A stretch of 64,000 nt of DNA from Brevibacterium marinum (GCF_011927955.1 NZ_JAATJN010000001.1:496001-560000), one strand, 5' to 3'; numbered from the stretch's first letter, positions 1 to 9,077 are shown. A program made the numbers and translations. The notes: generated by a model from the sequence alone, not told the origin.

Positions 1-2
1 GC

Positions 3-779
3 AACGCCGGCGAGGACGCCGCCGACAGCCACGGACCGGGACGCTCCCCTTCAGAAACGACGCAAGGCACCTCGAGCCCGAGCAGCTCGCGCGGGATCAG
101 GGAAGGCATCCGCTTCCTCTTCAGCCATCGCCTGCAGCGCGAACTCACACTCATGACCGCGGCCATGAGCATGGTCTGGGGCGCATGGACCGCAACGTTC
201 GTCCTCTACGCAGTCGCTCCTGGCCCACTCAACCTCAGCAGTGCCGCCTACGGCTGGCTGCTCACCGCGATGGCGATCGGCGGCATCATGTCGTCAGCCC
301 TCACCGAACGCCTGCAGGCAAGATTCTCGACGACCGCACTGCTCTTCGTCGATGCGATCGGCACACTCGGCCTCGTGCTCCCAGCCGCTCTCGGGGCGCC
401 CCTGCCGATCATCGTCGTCGGGCTCGTCACGGCTGGTGCAGGCTCAACGATCTGGAGGATCATCGTCGCCGTCATCCGGCAGCAGACGACGCCGAGGCAT
501 CTCATCGGCAGGGTCTACTCCGCCTCCCGCGTCGTCAACTGGGGAGCCCTTCCGCTCGGCGCCGCACTCGCCGCCCTCGGCGTCGAGACGCTGGGGGTGC
601 CCGGAGTCTTCTGGATCGGCAGCGGGCTGTCGATCGGGATCTGCGGGTGGCTGACAGCGGCAATGCCACGCATGAAGGCGAGGATCGACGAGGCAGAGGC
701 AGAGGCAGAGGCAGAGGCAGAGGCAGAGGCAGAAGTTATATTCAACCTAAAGGTTGACAAACAGTCGAAGCGGCCCTAG
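3..779 (+). CDS. MFS exporter, C-terminal part (5' end outside window)
   Basis: The reading frame is open from the window edge, so the ATG at 153 is internal and the gene starts to the left. About 258 residues are visible: a central cytoplasmic loop, then a segment (EGIRFLFSHRLQRELTL) typical of the mid-loop of MFS_3-type drug or siderophore exporters, then several hydrophobic helices covering the second half-transporter. Expected role: proton-driven efflux at the cytoplasmic membrane; the substrate cannot be read from the sequence. The protein ends in an Ala-Glu repeat encoded by seven GAGGCA units (690-731), and its stop codon lies inside the -10 element of the downstream arsR promoter. Membership of MFS is likely; the subfamily is less sure. 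Confidence 0.8.
   Translation, partial: NAGEDAADSHGPGRSPSETTQGTSSPSSSRGIREGIRFLFSHRLQRELTLMTAAMSMVWGAWTATFVLYAVAPGPLNLSSAAYGWLLTAMAIGGIMSSALTERLQARFSTTALLFVDAIGTLGLVLPAALGAPLPIIVVGLVTAGAGSTIWRIIVAVIRQQTTPRHLIGRVYSASRVVNWGALPLGAALAALGVETLGVPGVFWIGSGLSIGICGWLTAAMPRMKARIDEAEAEAEAEAEAEAEVIFNLKVDKQSKRP
690..731 (+). repeat. GAGGCA hexanucleotide repeat, 7 copies
   Basis: Seven tandem GAGGCA units encode the (Glu-Ala)n tail of the MFS protein. The unit is a multiple of three, so copy-number change would alter tail length without a frameshift. Confidence 0.9.
742..757. promoter_or_regulatory. ArsR operator 1 (palindrome)
   Basis: TCAACCT-AA-AGGTTGA is a perfect 7-bp inverted repeat with a 2-nt spacer. 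It shares its TCAAC/GTTGA core with the larger palindrome at 780-811 and overlaps the -35 box (754-759) of the arsR promoter, a position suited to repression. Confidence 0.65.
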
Positions 780-782
780 ATT
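754..782 (+). promoter_or_regulatory. arsR promoter
   Basis: A consensus -35 TTGACA (754-759) is followed after exactly 17 nt by TAGATT (777-782). The promoter is flanked and overlapped by the two palindromes at 742-757 and 780-811, the layout of an autorepressed ArsR gene. Confidence 0.7.
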
Positions 783-811
783 CGTATTCAACAACTTAGT
801 TGAATACGAAT
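780..811. promoter_or_regulatory. ArsR operator 2 (13-bp-arm palindrome)
   Basis: ATTCGTATTCAAC and GTTGAATACGAAT form a perfect inverted repeat around a 6-nt centre (AACTTA). It covers the expected transcription start and lies directly before the Shine-Dalgarno sequence GGAGGT (813-818). Confidence 0.75.
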
Positions 812-821
812 CGGAGGTCCA

Positions 822-1211
822 GTGACCGACCAGTTGACGAAGGTGTTCGCCGCCCTGGCCGACCCCACACGCAGAGACATGGTGGCCAGGCTGTCCGTCG
901 CCGACGCCACAGTCAACGAGCTCGCCGACCCCTACGAGGTCAGCCTCCAGGCCGTGTCGAAGCACCTCAAGGTGCTCGAGGATTCGGGACTGGTCACTCG
1001 CACCCGGGAGGCGCAGCGCAGGCCGGTCCACCTCGAAGACAATGTGTTCGATCTGATGACCAAATGGATCGAAAGATACAGACAACAGGCAGAAGAACGC
1101 TACCAACGCCTCGACGCGGTCCTGGAGACCATGGGCACGGACGAGGAACCCACAGACTCCCCGGCCACCTCGGCGAGGGATCACACAGACACATCACGCA
1201 AAGGAGCATGA
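822..1211 (+). CDS. ArsR-family winged-helix repressor
   Basis: A 129-residue regulator starting at GTG 822 with GGAGGT (813-818) four bases upstream. The N-terminal 90 residues form an ArsR winged helix (FAALADPTRRDMVARL, recognition helix around SLQAVSKHLKVLE). The metal-binding ELCVCDL motif of ArsR/SmtB sensors is absent, so it fits the non-metal SdpR-like branch often paired with SRPBCC (AHSA1) proteins. The next gene starts one base after its stop, so the two are co-transcribed. It probably represses its own operon through the palindromes at 742-757 and 780-811. The signal sensed is unknown. Confidence 0.88.
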   Translation: MTDQLTKVFAALADPTRRDMVARLSVADATVNELADPYEVSLQAVSKHLKVLEDSGLVTRTREAQRRPVHLEDNVFDLMTKWIERYRQQAEERYQRLDAVLETMGTDEEPTDSPATSARDHTDTSRKGA

Positions 1212-1212
1212 C

Positions 1213-1707
1213 ATGACCACCGCAGACACCGACTATTCGGACCTCAAACTCGAAGTTCCCGACGGTTCTCAATCACTGTCGATCACCCGCGACTTCGCCG
1301 CATCGCCGGACAAGGTGTTCCGCGCCCACACCGACCCCGAGCTCTTCGTCAGGTGGTGTGGGCCCGACACGATCACGAACACGATCCGCGAGTGGGATGC
1401 GACCACGGGCGGGCACTGGAGCTACCTGGCCAGCGACGACGACGGCGAATACGGATTCTTCGGCTCCTTCCACGAGGTGCGCGAGAACGAGCGAATCGTT
1501 CAGACCTTCACCTTCGAGGGCTTCCCCGATGCCGTGAGCCTCGAAATCCTCACGCTCAGCGACCTCGGCGATGGACGAACTCGACTGAACTCCACCTCGA
1601 TCTTCGACTCCGTCGAATCCCGCGACGGCATGGTCGCCTCAGGCATGGAAGTCGGCATTCGCGAGGGCTACGAGAAACTCGACCGGCTGCTGAGGGAAGC
1701 GCAGTGA
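1213..1707 (+). CDS. SRPBCC / AHSA1-like domain protein
   Basis: A 164-residue single-domain protein of the START/SRPBCC fold, AHSA1-like branch (activator of Hsp90 ATPase homologue 1-like). Visible signs are the N-terminal ITRDFAASPDKVFRAHTDPE stretch, the WCGP motif and the C-terminal GMEVGIREGYEKLDRLL helix. Such domains have a hydrophobic pocket and are commonly coded beside an ArsR regulator, as here (1-nt gap). Ligand and cellular role are unknown; cytosolic, no signal peptide. Confidence 0.85.
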   Translation: MTTADTDYSDLKLEVPDGSQSLSITRDFAASPDKVFRAHTDPELFVRWCGPDTITNTIREWDATTGGHWSYLASDDDGEYGFFGSFHEVRENERIVQTFTFEGFPDAVSLEILTLSDLGDGRTRLNSTSIFDSVESRDGMVASGMEVGIREGYEKLDRLLREAQ

Positions 1708-1743
1708 TCGTCAGCGGCGAACTTGTCCCATAAGCTCGAGGGC

Positions 1744-2868
1744 ATGACCGAGACATACGACAGCCTGATCGCACCTGCCGAAGACGACATCGACCGCTAC
1801 GATCCGGAAGCGCGCCGCTGGTTGACAGGTGCGATCAAGGCCGTCCAATCGGATGCCAACAGATCCTCGGACACACACCTTCTGCACGTGCCGCTGCCCG
1901 CCGAATGGGGAATCGACCTCTACCTCAAGGACGAGTCGAGCCATCCCACGGGATCGCTCAAGCACCGTCTGGCCCGGTCGCTGTTCCTCCACGCGCTGTG
2001 CAACGGTTGGATCCGAGCCGGTCGCCCCGTCGTCGAAGCGTCGAGCGGATCGACTGCAGTCTCCGAGGCGTATTTCGCCCAACTCATCGGCGTTCCGTTC
2101 ATCGCCGTCATGGCTCGCTCCACCAGCGCCCAGAAGATCTCGCTCATCGAGTTCTACGGCGGCACCTGCCATTTCGTCGACAACGCCAATGAGGTCTACG
2201 AGGTGGCTGCTGATCTGGCCGCGGAATCCGGCGGTCACTACATGGACCAGTTCACCTACGCCGAGCGTGCCACGGATTGGAGGGGCAACAACAACATCGC
2301 CGAGTCGATCTTCGATCAGATGTCGAGCGAGACGCATCCCGAACCGTCGTGGATCGTTGCCACAGCGGGCACGGGAGGCACCTCGGCGACCTTGGCCAGG
2401 TACGTCCGCTACACCGGGCGGGCCACAGGAATCTGCGTCGCCGACCCCGACAATTCGGCCTTCTTCGCCGGGTGGCGCGATCACGACCCCTCTGCGACGA
2501 CCGATCAGGGGTCCCGGATCGAGGGCATAGGACGACAGCGAGTCGAGGCGAGCTTCATCCCCTCGAGCATCGACCGGATGATGCATACTCCCGATGCAGC
2601 AGCCATCGCCTCCATCCAGCTCCTCGAGAAGCTGATAGGACGCAGAGCCGGAGCCTCGACGGGCACCGGCCTGTGGGCCGCCTTCCGCATCGTGTCGCAG
2701 ATGAAGGCGGCCGGACAGACGGGCAGTCTGGTGTCGTTGATCTGCGACCCGGGCGATCGCTATCTCGACAAATACTATTCCTCCCAGTGGCTGACCGAAG
2801 CCGGAATCGATACCGGCCCCTATCGAAAACGCCTCGAGGAGTTCATGGCCGGCGGTGTCCTGAACTGA
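1744..2868 (+). CDS. cds1: PLP-dependent cysteine synthase-family protein, Cds1-like cysteine desulfhydrase
   Basis: A 374-residue fold-type II PLP enzyme starting at ATG 1744 (a TTG at 1723 is an in-frame alternative). The motif HPTGSLKHRLA places the PLP lysine near residue 73; EASSGSTAVSEAYF is the substrate loop, and ATAGTGGTSATLARYVRY binds the PLP phosphate. The overall pattern resembles mycobacterial Cds1 (cysteine to pyruvate, H2S and ammonia) more than CysK or CysM. It lies 36 nt after the SRPBCC gene and may be read from the same promoter. A cysteine synthase or other beta-replacement activity is the main alternative. No clear terminator is visible in the 107 nt before the converging gntR gene. 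Confidence 0.75.
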   Translation: MTETYDSLIAPAEDDIDRYDPEARRWLTGAIKAVQSDANRSSDTHLLHVPLPAEWGIDLYLKDESSHPTGSLKHRLARSLFLHALCNGWIRAGRPVVEASSGSTAVSEAYFAQLIGVPFIAVMARSTSAQKISLIEFYGGTCHFVDNANEVYEVAADLAAESGGHYMDQFTYAERATDWRGNNNIAESIFDQMSSETHPEPSWIVATAGTGGTSATLARYVRYTGRATGICVADPDNSAFFAGWRDHDPSATTDQGSRIEGIGRQRVEASFIPSSIDRMMHTPDAAAIASIQLLEKLIGRRAGASTGTGLWAAFRIVSQMKAAGQTGSLVSLICDPGDRYLDKYYSSQWLTEAGIDTGPYRKRLEEFMAGGVLN

Positions 2869-2975
2869 TCGACGGTTCTCTGGCCGACGAGCGGTCGGTG
2901 TGGCAGTCCTCCCGCTCGATGTTCCAGTCGAAGTCGAGATGATCGTCGAAGCCTGAGGTCTCCGGCGGACCAACA

Positions 2976-3716
2976 TCAGATGGTTCGTTCGGGAAGTGCC
3001 GCCATCATGGCGAAGTACGAGTCACGGCTTCGTCGAACGTGGCGGGCCATCACCTCGGCGGCATTGGCATCCTGGCCGGCATCGATGGCGGCGATGATGT
3101 CGCGGTGTTCGGGCCAGGCCTGGGGTCCACGGCGGGTGACGTTGAGCGAGTACAGCCATTCGATCTTGCCCGAGATCTGACGCAGGAGGCTGACGAAGGA
3201 CAGGCTGCCGCTGAGCTCGGCGATGGCGAAATGGAAGCGCATGTTGAGCACCGCAAGGTCTTCGTAGCGTTCCTGACCGATGACGATGTCGCCGGCGTCG
3301 AGGATCTCGTTGATCTCCTTGCGTATCGTTCTCCACCGATCGTCCGGTGCCTCACCGTTGCTCTGCTGTGCAGCGCGCTTCGCTGCTCGTTTGGCGGTCG
3401 CGGATTCGAGGACGATGCGGATCTCGAACAGATCTTCGGCGTCCTCGGTCGGTGAGGGTGCGACCATGCTGCCACTGTAGGGACGGGATTCGACGAGCCC
3501 CTCAGCTTCAAGAGACCGAAGCGCTTCTCGAATCGGAATGCGCGAGACCGCATACTGCTTCGCCAGGGCCGCCTCGCGAAGTTTGCCGCCCGGAAGATGT
3601 ACGCCCGTGATGATGTCGTGGCGGATCTGTGCTCCGACGCTCACGCTGCTCGAGGTCGAAGCGCCACCGGGTTTCGCCGTCCCGTTCGAGGCCGAGGTGG
3701 TGCCGGTCTCAGACAT
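2976..3716 (-). CDS. GntR-family regulator, FCD domain
   Basis: A 246-residue regulator. I place the start at ATG 3716, which overlaps the stop of the upstream ATPase gene by 8 nt; the longer frame lacks homology. The N-terminal winged helix (LREAALAKQYAVSRIPIREALRSLEAEGLV region) is followed by an all-helical FCD ligand domain with the metal-ligand pattern (D/N...H...H), e.g. MRFHFAIAELSGS and EHRDIIAAID. As the last gene of the peptide ABC operon it probably controls that operon through the TTGTATACAA-type sites at 10746-10790. The effector may be a peptide or its breakdown product. Confidence 0.88.
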   Translation of the reverse strand: MSETGTTSASNGTAKPGGASTSSSVSVGAQIRHDIITGVHLPGGKLREAALAKQYAVSRIPIREALRSLEAEGLVESRPYSGSMVAPSPTEDAEDLFEIRIVLESATAKRAAKRAAQQSNGEAPDDRWRTIRKEINEILDAGDIVIGQERYEDLAVLNMRFHFAIAELSGSLSFVSLLRQISGKIEWLYSLNVTRRGPQAWPEHRDIIAAIDAGQDANAAEVMARHVRRSRDSYFAMMAALPERTI

Positions 3717-5391
3717 GGAGCAGGCCGGATCCGGGCACGGCGGCCAGCAGACTCTGTGTGTACTCCGCACTCGGTCGGTCGATGACGTCTCTCGTCGTGC
3801 CCGCCTCGACGACTTCTCCGCTCTTCATCACAACCACATCGTCTGCCATGTTCGCGACAACTGCAAGATCGTGTGTGATGAACAGGCAGCTGACACCGAG
3901 TCCCGACTGCAGTTGACGCAGGAGTTCGAGGATCTGCTCCTGCACCAGGACGTCGAGTGCGGATACAGCTTCGTCGCAGATGAGCAGCTCGGGCTCGCTT
4001 ATCAGTGCCCGCGCAATCGCGATCCTCTGGCGTTGCCCACCGGAGAGATCCGCCGGACGGCGCCCGAGCATCGAAGCCGGCAGCGCCACCTGTTCGAGCA
4101 CCTCGGCGACCTTGCGCTTCCGCTCTGCCTGCGTGCCGATCTTGAATACGTCGAGGGGTTCACGGATGATCCGCTCAATGCCCCACATCGGGTTGAGCGA
4201 GGAGAACGGATCCTGGAACACCGGCTGGCTGAAGCGCCGCAGAAGGCTGCGCTCGGCTCGTGACGTGGCGTCGACATTGCGTCCCCCGGCGAGCACTTCG
4301 CCGCTGGTGGCCTTCTCCAAACCGAGCACGATCTTCGCGATCGTCGACTTCCCGGATCCGGATTCGCCGATCACTGCGGTCGTCTTCCCGCGCTTGGCGC
4401 TGAAGCTCACGCCGTTGAGGGCGTGGACCTCCTTACCGCGTCCGCGCAGCTTGTAGACCTTGTGCAGGTCATTGATGTCAAGCACATTCGCCGAGGCGAC
4501 TGCATCGACATCGCTGACATCGTCGGCCCGGAGCTCGGCGTCGGCTGCCGCGGCAGCGTTCGGAGGGCTCTGCTCTCGCTCGACCACGATGCTGGGGGCG
4601 GCCTTGACAAGCGCCTTCGTGTACTCGTCCTGAGGGTTTCCGAGCACCTGCTGCGGTGTCCCGCGTTCGACGACACGGCCTTCATCCATGACGAGGATGG
4701 TGTCGGTCCGCTCCCCCGCCACACCCAGGTCGTGGGTGACGAAGAGCAGTGAAGTCCCTCGCTCGGTGACGAGCTTCTGCAGGTGATCGAGGATCTGCTT
4801 CTGCACGGTCACGTCGAGGGCGGAGGTCGGTTCGTCAGCGATGATGAGATCGGGGTCGCCTGACAGTGCGATCGCGATGAGAATCCTCTGCCGCATGCCG
4901 CCCGAGAATTCGTGCGGATAGGACCGTCGCCGGTTCTCCGCATCCGGGATTCCCGCTTCCGTCATCAGGCGCACGACGTTGCGGGTCACCTCGGCAGAGT
5001 TCGACAGTCCATATGTGCGCAGGGCGTCGGCGATCTGATCCCCGACGCGCATGCTCGGGTTGAGGCTGGCCATGGGATCCTGTGGCACCAACGCGATCGA
5101 CCGTCCGCGCAGAGTCTGAAGGCGCTGCCGATCCGCGTGCACGAGGTCCTCGCCGCGGTACTTCACGGTTCCGGAGCTGACATGTCCCGCTCCCGGAAGG
5201 AGACCGAGGATCGCGCTGATGGTCGTGGATTTGCCGGATCCCGACTGCCCGACGAGGGCCAAACGCTGCCCCGGTGCCAGTGTGAAGGCCACGTCATGGA
5301 GAACCGAGGTCTCGTAGGAGACTCCGAGGCCGGAGACCTCGAGGACGAAGTCGGACGGTTCCACACCGCCGTTGATCGCAGCACTCATCAT
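3709..5391 (-). CDS. Double-ATPase subunit of peptide ABC transporter (DppD-DppF fusion type)
   Basis: A 560-residue protein with two complete ABC domains. First half: Walker A GQSGSGKST, signature SGGMRQR, Walker B LIIADEPTSALD. Second half: GESGSGKST, SGGQRQR, LLICDEAVSALD. Each half ends in the oligopeptide-ATPase C-terminal region, and a linker of roughly 40 residues joins them. It powers import by the two permeases encoded upstream. The start ATG overlaps the ggt stop (ATGA), showing translational coupling; a second ATG follows immediately. Such fusions are common in actinobacterial dipeptide/nickel-type importers. Confidence 0.93.
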   Translation of the reverse strand: MMSAAINGGVEPSDFVLEVSGLGVSYETSVLHDVAFTLAPGQRLALVGQSGSGKSTTISAILGLLPGAGHVSSGTVKYRGEDLVHADRQRLQTLRGRSIALVPQDPMASLNPSMRVGDQIADALRTYGLSNSAEVTRNVVRLMTEAGIPDAENRRRSYPHEFSGGMRQRILIAIALSGDPDLIIADEPTSALDVTVQKQILDHLQKLVTERGTSLLFVTHDLGVAGERTDTILVMDEGRVVERGTPQQVLGNPQDEYTKALVKAAPSIVVEREQSPPNAAAAADAELRADDVSDVDAVASANVLDINDLHKVYKLRGRGKEVHALNGVSFSAKRGKTTAVIGESGSGKSTIAKIVLGLEKATSGEVLAGGRNVDATSRAERSLLRRFSQPVFQDPFSSLNPMWGIERIIREPLDVFKIGTQAERKRKVAEVLEQVALPASMLGRRPADLSGGQRQRIAIARALISEPELLICDEAVSALDVLVQEQILELLRQLQSGLGVSCLFITHDLAVVANMADDVVVMKSGEVVEAGTTRDVIDRPSAEYTQSLLAAVPGSGLLHV

Positions 5392-7208
5392 CTGCCTGCC
5401 GCGTATCCCTGGGCACCGCGTGGGTTCGCCCCTGCACTGACGCGTCCGGTGGCCGGGTCACGGGTCACGCAGGAGAGGCGCCCGAGCTCCCAGTCCCCCG
5501 CCCGGGTCACGACGTGACCGCGTTCGATGAGTCCGTTGATGACGTCATCGCCGAGGCGGTCCTCGACGACCGCTCCACCCGGAACCCAGGTGCGCGGCCA
5601 GAAGGACCCCGCCAGTGAGGTGGTGTGCAGGGCGGGTGCGTCGATGGCCTGCTGCGGTTCGTATCCGCCGATCAGCATGCGCAGGATCATCAGCAGCTGC
5701 CACTGCTCCTGTTGGTCACCCCCCGGAGATCCGAGGGCGATGACGGGTTGGCCGTCCTCCGAGATCAGGGTCGGAGTCAGGGTGGTGCGAGGGCGTTTGC
5801 CCGGGGTCAGCGCCGAGGGCGCACTTTCGTCGAGCCACATCATCTGCAGCCGCGTGCCCAGGCAGAAGCCGAGCTCCGGGACGACCGGCGAGGACTGCAG
5901 CCATCCGCCCGAGGGCGTGGCGGAGATGACGTTGCCCCACCGGTCGACGACGTCGATGTGGCAGGTGTCGCCGTTGTTGACGCCGTTCTTCTGCACGGTC
6001 GGCTCGCCGATGCCCGCCTTGGCCAGAGCCTCCTTGTCGCCACCTTCGGGCGTGAGCGGTGGGGTGAAGGTCGAGACTGCCCCCGTGGGGTTCGCGCCCG
6101 GACGGAATTCGAGCGAGGCAGCGTCCGTGATGAGGGATCGACGGCTGACGGCATAGTCCTCGCTGAGCAGCCAGTCGAGGTCGACATCGGCATCCCCGTA
6201 GTAGGTGTCTCGGTCGGCCATGGCGAGTTTGAGCGCTTCGAGGATCGTGTGAGCACCGAGCTCGGTCGAGGGATCAAGGCGTTCGTCGTCGAGGCCGTCG
6301 AGGATCTTCAAGGTCTGAAGCAGCACCGGCCCCTGGCCCCAGGCTCCGATCTTGGCGATCGAGTAGCCGCGGAAGTCGATCGTCACCGGCGTCTCGAAGC
6401 GCGCCTCGAATCCGGCGAAGTCCTCTGCTGTCATCACGCCGGCGTGATCACCGCCGGTCGAGTGCCGGTGCGGGGTCGAGATGAACTTCGCGACCGCCTC
6501 GGCGACGAAACCGGACTTCCACTCCTGCCGTGCCGCGGCGATCCTGGCGGCACGTCCCTCCGCGCCCTCACCCGAGACGCCTTCACCTGCGGCGATGAGC
6601 TTCTTCAAGACCTCGGCGTAGGGGCGGTTGAAGACGAGGTCGCCCGACTTCGGGACCTGGCCTTCGGGCATCCACTGTGCCGCAGACGTCGGCCAGTGTT
6701 CGGTGAAGAGCTCCCGGACGCGTTCGATGGTGCCCACGACCCGGGCAAGGACGGGGTGGCCGTGCTCAGCATAGTCAATGGCGAAATCGAGAACATCGGC
6801 GAGCTCCCAGGTTCCGTGGTGCTCGAGCAGGTTGAGCCAGGAATCGACGGCACCGGGAACTGCGGCCGCGAGCGCCCCGGCGCCGGGGACCATGTCGAGT
6901 CCCTCGCTGCGGTAGTGATCGATGGTGGCCGCTGCCGGTGCCGGCCCCTGGCCCATCATGATCTGGGGGTTCGCCGGATCCTCGGCGGTGGCGAAGACTC
7001 CGGTCATGTCGCCGCCGGGGCCGTTGAGGTGGGGTTCGACGACGTGGAGGAGGAAGGCTCCGGCCGTGGCGGCGTCGAAGGCGTTGCCGCCGCGTTCGAG
7101 CACGGCCTGCGAGGCCGCTGTCGCCAGCCAGTGGGTGGAGGCGGCCATTCCGAAGTGACCCTCCAGGGTGGGCCGGGTGGTGAAGGCAGCGGGCGAGGTG
7201 AATGACAT
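5388..7208 (-). CDS. ggt: Gamma-glutamyltransferase, no signal peptide
   Basis: A 606-residue Ntn-hydrolase of the gamma-glutamyltranspeptidase family, starting at ATG 7208, one base after the permease stop. The autoprocessing site is in NNGDTCHIDVVDRWGN: the Thr would become the N-terminal nucleophile of the small subunit. The downstream GSPGGDQQEQWQL is the oxyanion-loop region. Unlike periplasmic or secreted GGTs, the N-terminus (MSFTSPAAFTTRP) is not a signal peptide, so the enzyme should be cytosolic. Placement inside an importer operon suggests it hydrolyses imported gamma-glutamyl compounds such as glutathione or gamma-Glu dipeptides. A related acylase specificity (cephalosporin acylase-like) cannot be excluded. 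Confidence 0.88.
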   Translation of the reverse strand: MSFTSPAAFTTRPTLEGHFGMAASTHWLATAASQAVLERGGNAFDAATAGAFLLHVVEPHLNGPGGDMTGVFATAEDPANPQIMMGQGPAPAAATIDHYRSEGLDMVPGAGALAAAVPGAVDSWLNLLEHHGTWELADVLDFAIDYAEHGHPVLARVVGTIERVRELFTEHWPTSAAQWMPEGQVPKSGDLVFNRPYAEVLKKLIAAGEGVSGEGAEGRAARIAAARQEWKSGFVAEAVAKFISTPHRHSTGGDHAGVMTAEDFAGFEARFETPVTIDFRGYSIAKIGAWGQGPVLLQTLKILDGLDDERLDPSTELGAHTILEALKLAMADRDTYYGDADVDLDWLLSEDYAVSRRSLITDAASLEFRPGANPTGAVSTFTPPLTPEGGDKEALAKAGIGEPTVQKNGVNNGDTCHIDVVDRWGNVISATPSGGWLQSSPVVPELGFCLGTRLQMMWLDESAPSALTPGKRPRTTLTPTLISEDGQPVIALGSPGGDQQEQWQLLMILRMLIGGYEPQQAIDAPALHTTSLAGSFWPRTWVPGGAVVEDRLGDDVINGLIERGHVVTRAGDWELGRLSCVTRDPATGRVSAGANPRGAQGYAAGR

Positions 7209-7209
7209 A

Positions 7210-8124
7210 TCAGTGTCCCTTCTTCGAATTGGGGTCGAGGACGTCGCGCAAGGCGTCCCCGAAGAGGTTGAAGGCCAAGCAGATGAACAGGATCGCAAGT
7301 CCCGGGAACAGCGCCGTCGACGGCGCACGGAAGATGTACTGCTGCGCGTCGGAGAGCATGATGCCCAAGCTGGGAGAGGGCGGCTGGATGCCCAAGCCCA
7401 GGAAGGAGAGAATCGATTCTCCGATCACTGCGGTGGGAATGATGACGGTGGCCTGCACGATGATCGCCGAGGCGATGTTGGGCAGGACGTGCATGCCCAG
7501 AATACGTGTCTTCGAGGCGTCGGTGGCGATGGCCGCCTTGACGAAATCAGCCGATTTCAGTCGCATCGTCTCACCCCTGACGACACGGATCATCGTGGGC
7601 ACCTGGGAGATGCCCAAGGCGATCGCCGCATTGGCCAGGCTGGGGCCCGAGATCGCTGCCAAACCGACGGCGATGATGAGGAACGGAAACGCCAGAGTGA
7701 CGTCGGTGAGGCGGGAGATGATCGCGTCGAGGCCCCTGAAGTATCCGGCCAGCAGGCCCAGCGGCGTGCCGACGATGACGGCCAGTGCAACCGCCAGGAG
7801 CCCGACCTGCAAGGAGGCGCGGACGCCGAAGGCCAGCCGGGAAAGGATGTCACGTCCCAGGTCGTCGGTGCCGAAGACATAGCCGATCGTGCCCGGGACT
7901 TGGAACGGAGCGTGGAAGTTCGTCTGCGCGAATCCGTAGGGCGCGATGAGCGGTGCGAAGATTCCGATGAGCACGACGAGGGCGACCATGACTGTGCCGA
8001 TGAGCCCCATCGGGTTGGACAGGATCGAGCGCAGCAGCCACCAGGTGCGGTTGTTCGAAGCTTGGAACTCGGGGTCGAGGCCGTGGGTGTTCTTGTCGGT
8101 GTTGGTGACGATGGGTGTGGTCAT
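7210..8124 (-). CDS. Peptide ABC transporter permease (DppC-type)
   Basis: A 304-residue inner-membrane permease starting at ATG 8124, overlapping the upstream permease stop by 4 nt. N-terminal cytoplasmic segment, then a first transmembrane helix (GTVMVALVVLIGIFAPLIAP), the conserved FGTDDLGRDILSRL motif of DppC/OppC proteins, and the EAA-loop region near the C-terminus. It forms the channel together with the product of 8121-9077. Confidence 0.92.
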   Translation of the reverse strand: MTTPIVTNTDKNTHGLDPEFQASNNRTWWLLRSILSNPMGLIGTVMVALVVLIGIFAPLIAPYGFAQTNFHAPFQVPGTIGYVFGTDDLGRDILSRLAFGVRASLQVGLLAVALAVIVGTPLGLLAGYFRGLDAIISRLTDVTLAFPFLIIAVGLAAISGPSLANAAIALGISQVPTMIRVVRGETMRLKSADFVKAAIATDASKTRILGMHVLPNIASAIIVQATVIIPTAVIGESILSFLGLGIQPPSPSLGIMLSDAQQYIFRAPSTALFPGLAILFICLAFNLFGDALRDVLDPNSKKGH

Positions 8125-9077
8125 GAGGCATCCTCGCTGATGCGAATCTGTGGGTTGATGACCGAATAGAGGATGTCGACGGCCAGGTTGATGAGAATGT
8201 AGGAGGCCGTAATCACGAGGACAACGGCTTGAATGACCGGATAGTCGCGGGAGAAGACGGCATCGAGTGTGAGCTTGCCCAGGCCCGGCAGCGCGAAGAT
8301 CCTCTCTGTCACCACAGCGCCGGAGATCAGTCCGCCCAGCTGCAGTCCGATGATCGTGACGAGGACGATCAGCGAGTTGCGCAGTCCGTAACGGAAGAGC
8401 ACCCGTGGTCTGGACAGGCCCTTGGCTCGTGCCATACGCACATAGTCTGTGCCCATGGACTCGATCATCGATGCCCTGGTCTGACGGGTGATGACTGCGG
8501 CGAGGCTGGTGCCCAGGATCACCGATGGAAGGGTGAGGTAGTAAATGCCGCGGAGCGGGTCGGAGAGAACGTCGACGTACCCCGAGGCGGGAAACCAACC
8601 GAGGGTGACGGCCAGTCCCGTAATCGCCAGGAGTCCGAGCCAGAAGTTCGGAACCGAGAGTCCAAGGAGAGCGATGAAATTGCTGCCGAGTTCCGGCCAT
8701 TTCCCGCGGAAGCGTTCCGCGAGCATCCCCAGGGCGATTCCGACGATGACGGCGACGACGATCGCGTAGAGCGAGAGCCAGAGGGTCACAGGCAGGGTGG
8801 TGGCGATCATTTCGGTCACGACCAGACCAGTCCTGGTGGATTCGCCGAGGTCGCCGGTCACGATGTCACCGATGAACTTGGCAAACTGGACGAGCATGGG
8901 CTGGTCGAGCCCGAGGTCGGCGCGGATCGCATCGAGGCGCTCGGGAGTTGCCTCCTCACCTGCCATCGCCAGTGCGGGATCTCCCGGAAGCATGCGCACG
9001 CCGAAGAAGATGACAATGCCGGAGAGGACGAACGTGATGATTGCGTGGACGATCTTGGTGAGCACGAACCTGGTCAT
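8121..9077 (-). CDS. Peptide ABC transporter permease (DppB-type)
   Basis: A 318-residue permease. A GTG at 9080 is also in frame, but ATG 9077 overlaps the preceding stop as TGATG and is preferred. Hallmarks are the first helix (IITFVLSGIVIFFGVRML), GDPALAMAGEEATPE, the GDLGES motif and the EAA-type loop YVRMARAKGLSRPRVL. Six helices are expected. Second gene of the operon, after the binding protein. Confidence 0.92.
   Translation of the reverse strand: MTRFVLTKIVHAIITFVLSGIVIFFGVRMLPGDPALAMAGEEATPERLDAIRADLGLDQPMLVQFAKFIGDIVTGDLGESTRTGLVVTEMIATTLPVTLWLSLYAIVVAVIVGIALGMLAERFRGKWPELGSNFIALLGLSVPNFWLGLLAITGLAVTLGWFPASGYVDVLSDPLRGIYYLTLPSVILGTSLAAVITRQTRASMIESMGTDYVRMARAKGLSRPRVLFRYGLRNSLIVLVTIIGLQLGGLISGAVVTERIFALPGLGKLTLDAVFSRDYPVIQAVVLVITASYILINLAVDILYSVINPQIRISEDAS

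Noticed and set aside
1711..2976. 421-codon frame antisense to the cysteine desulfhydrase
   Set aside because: No recognisable domain; mirror of a well-supported PLP enzyme.
5625..7205. Long frame antisense to the gamma-glutamyltransferase gene
   Set aside because: Composition is Gly/Arg/Asp-rich third-position shadow; no family motif, and the ggt frame on the other strand is unmistakable.
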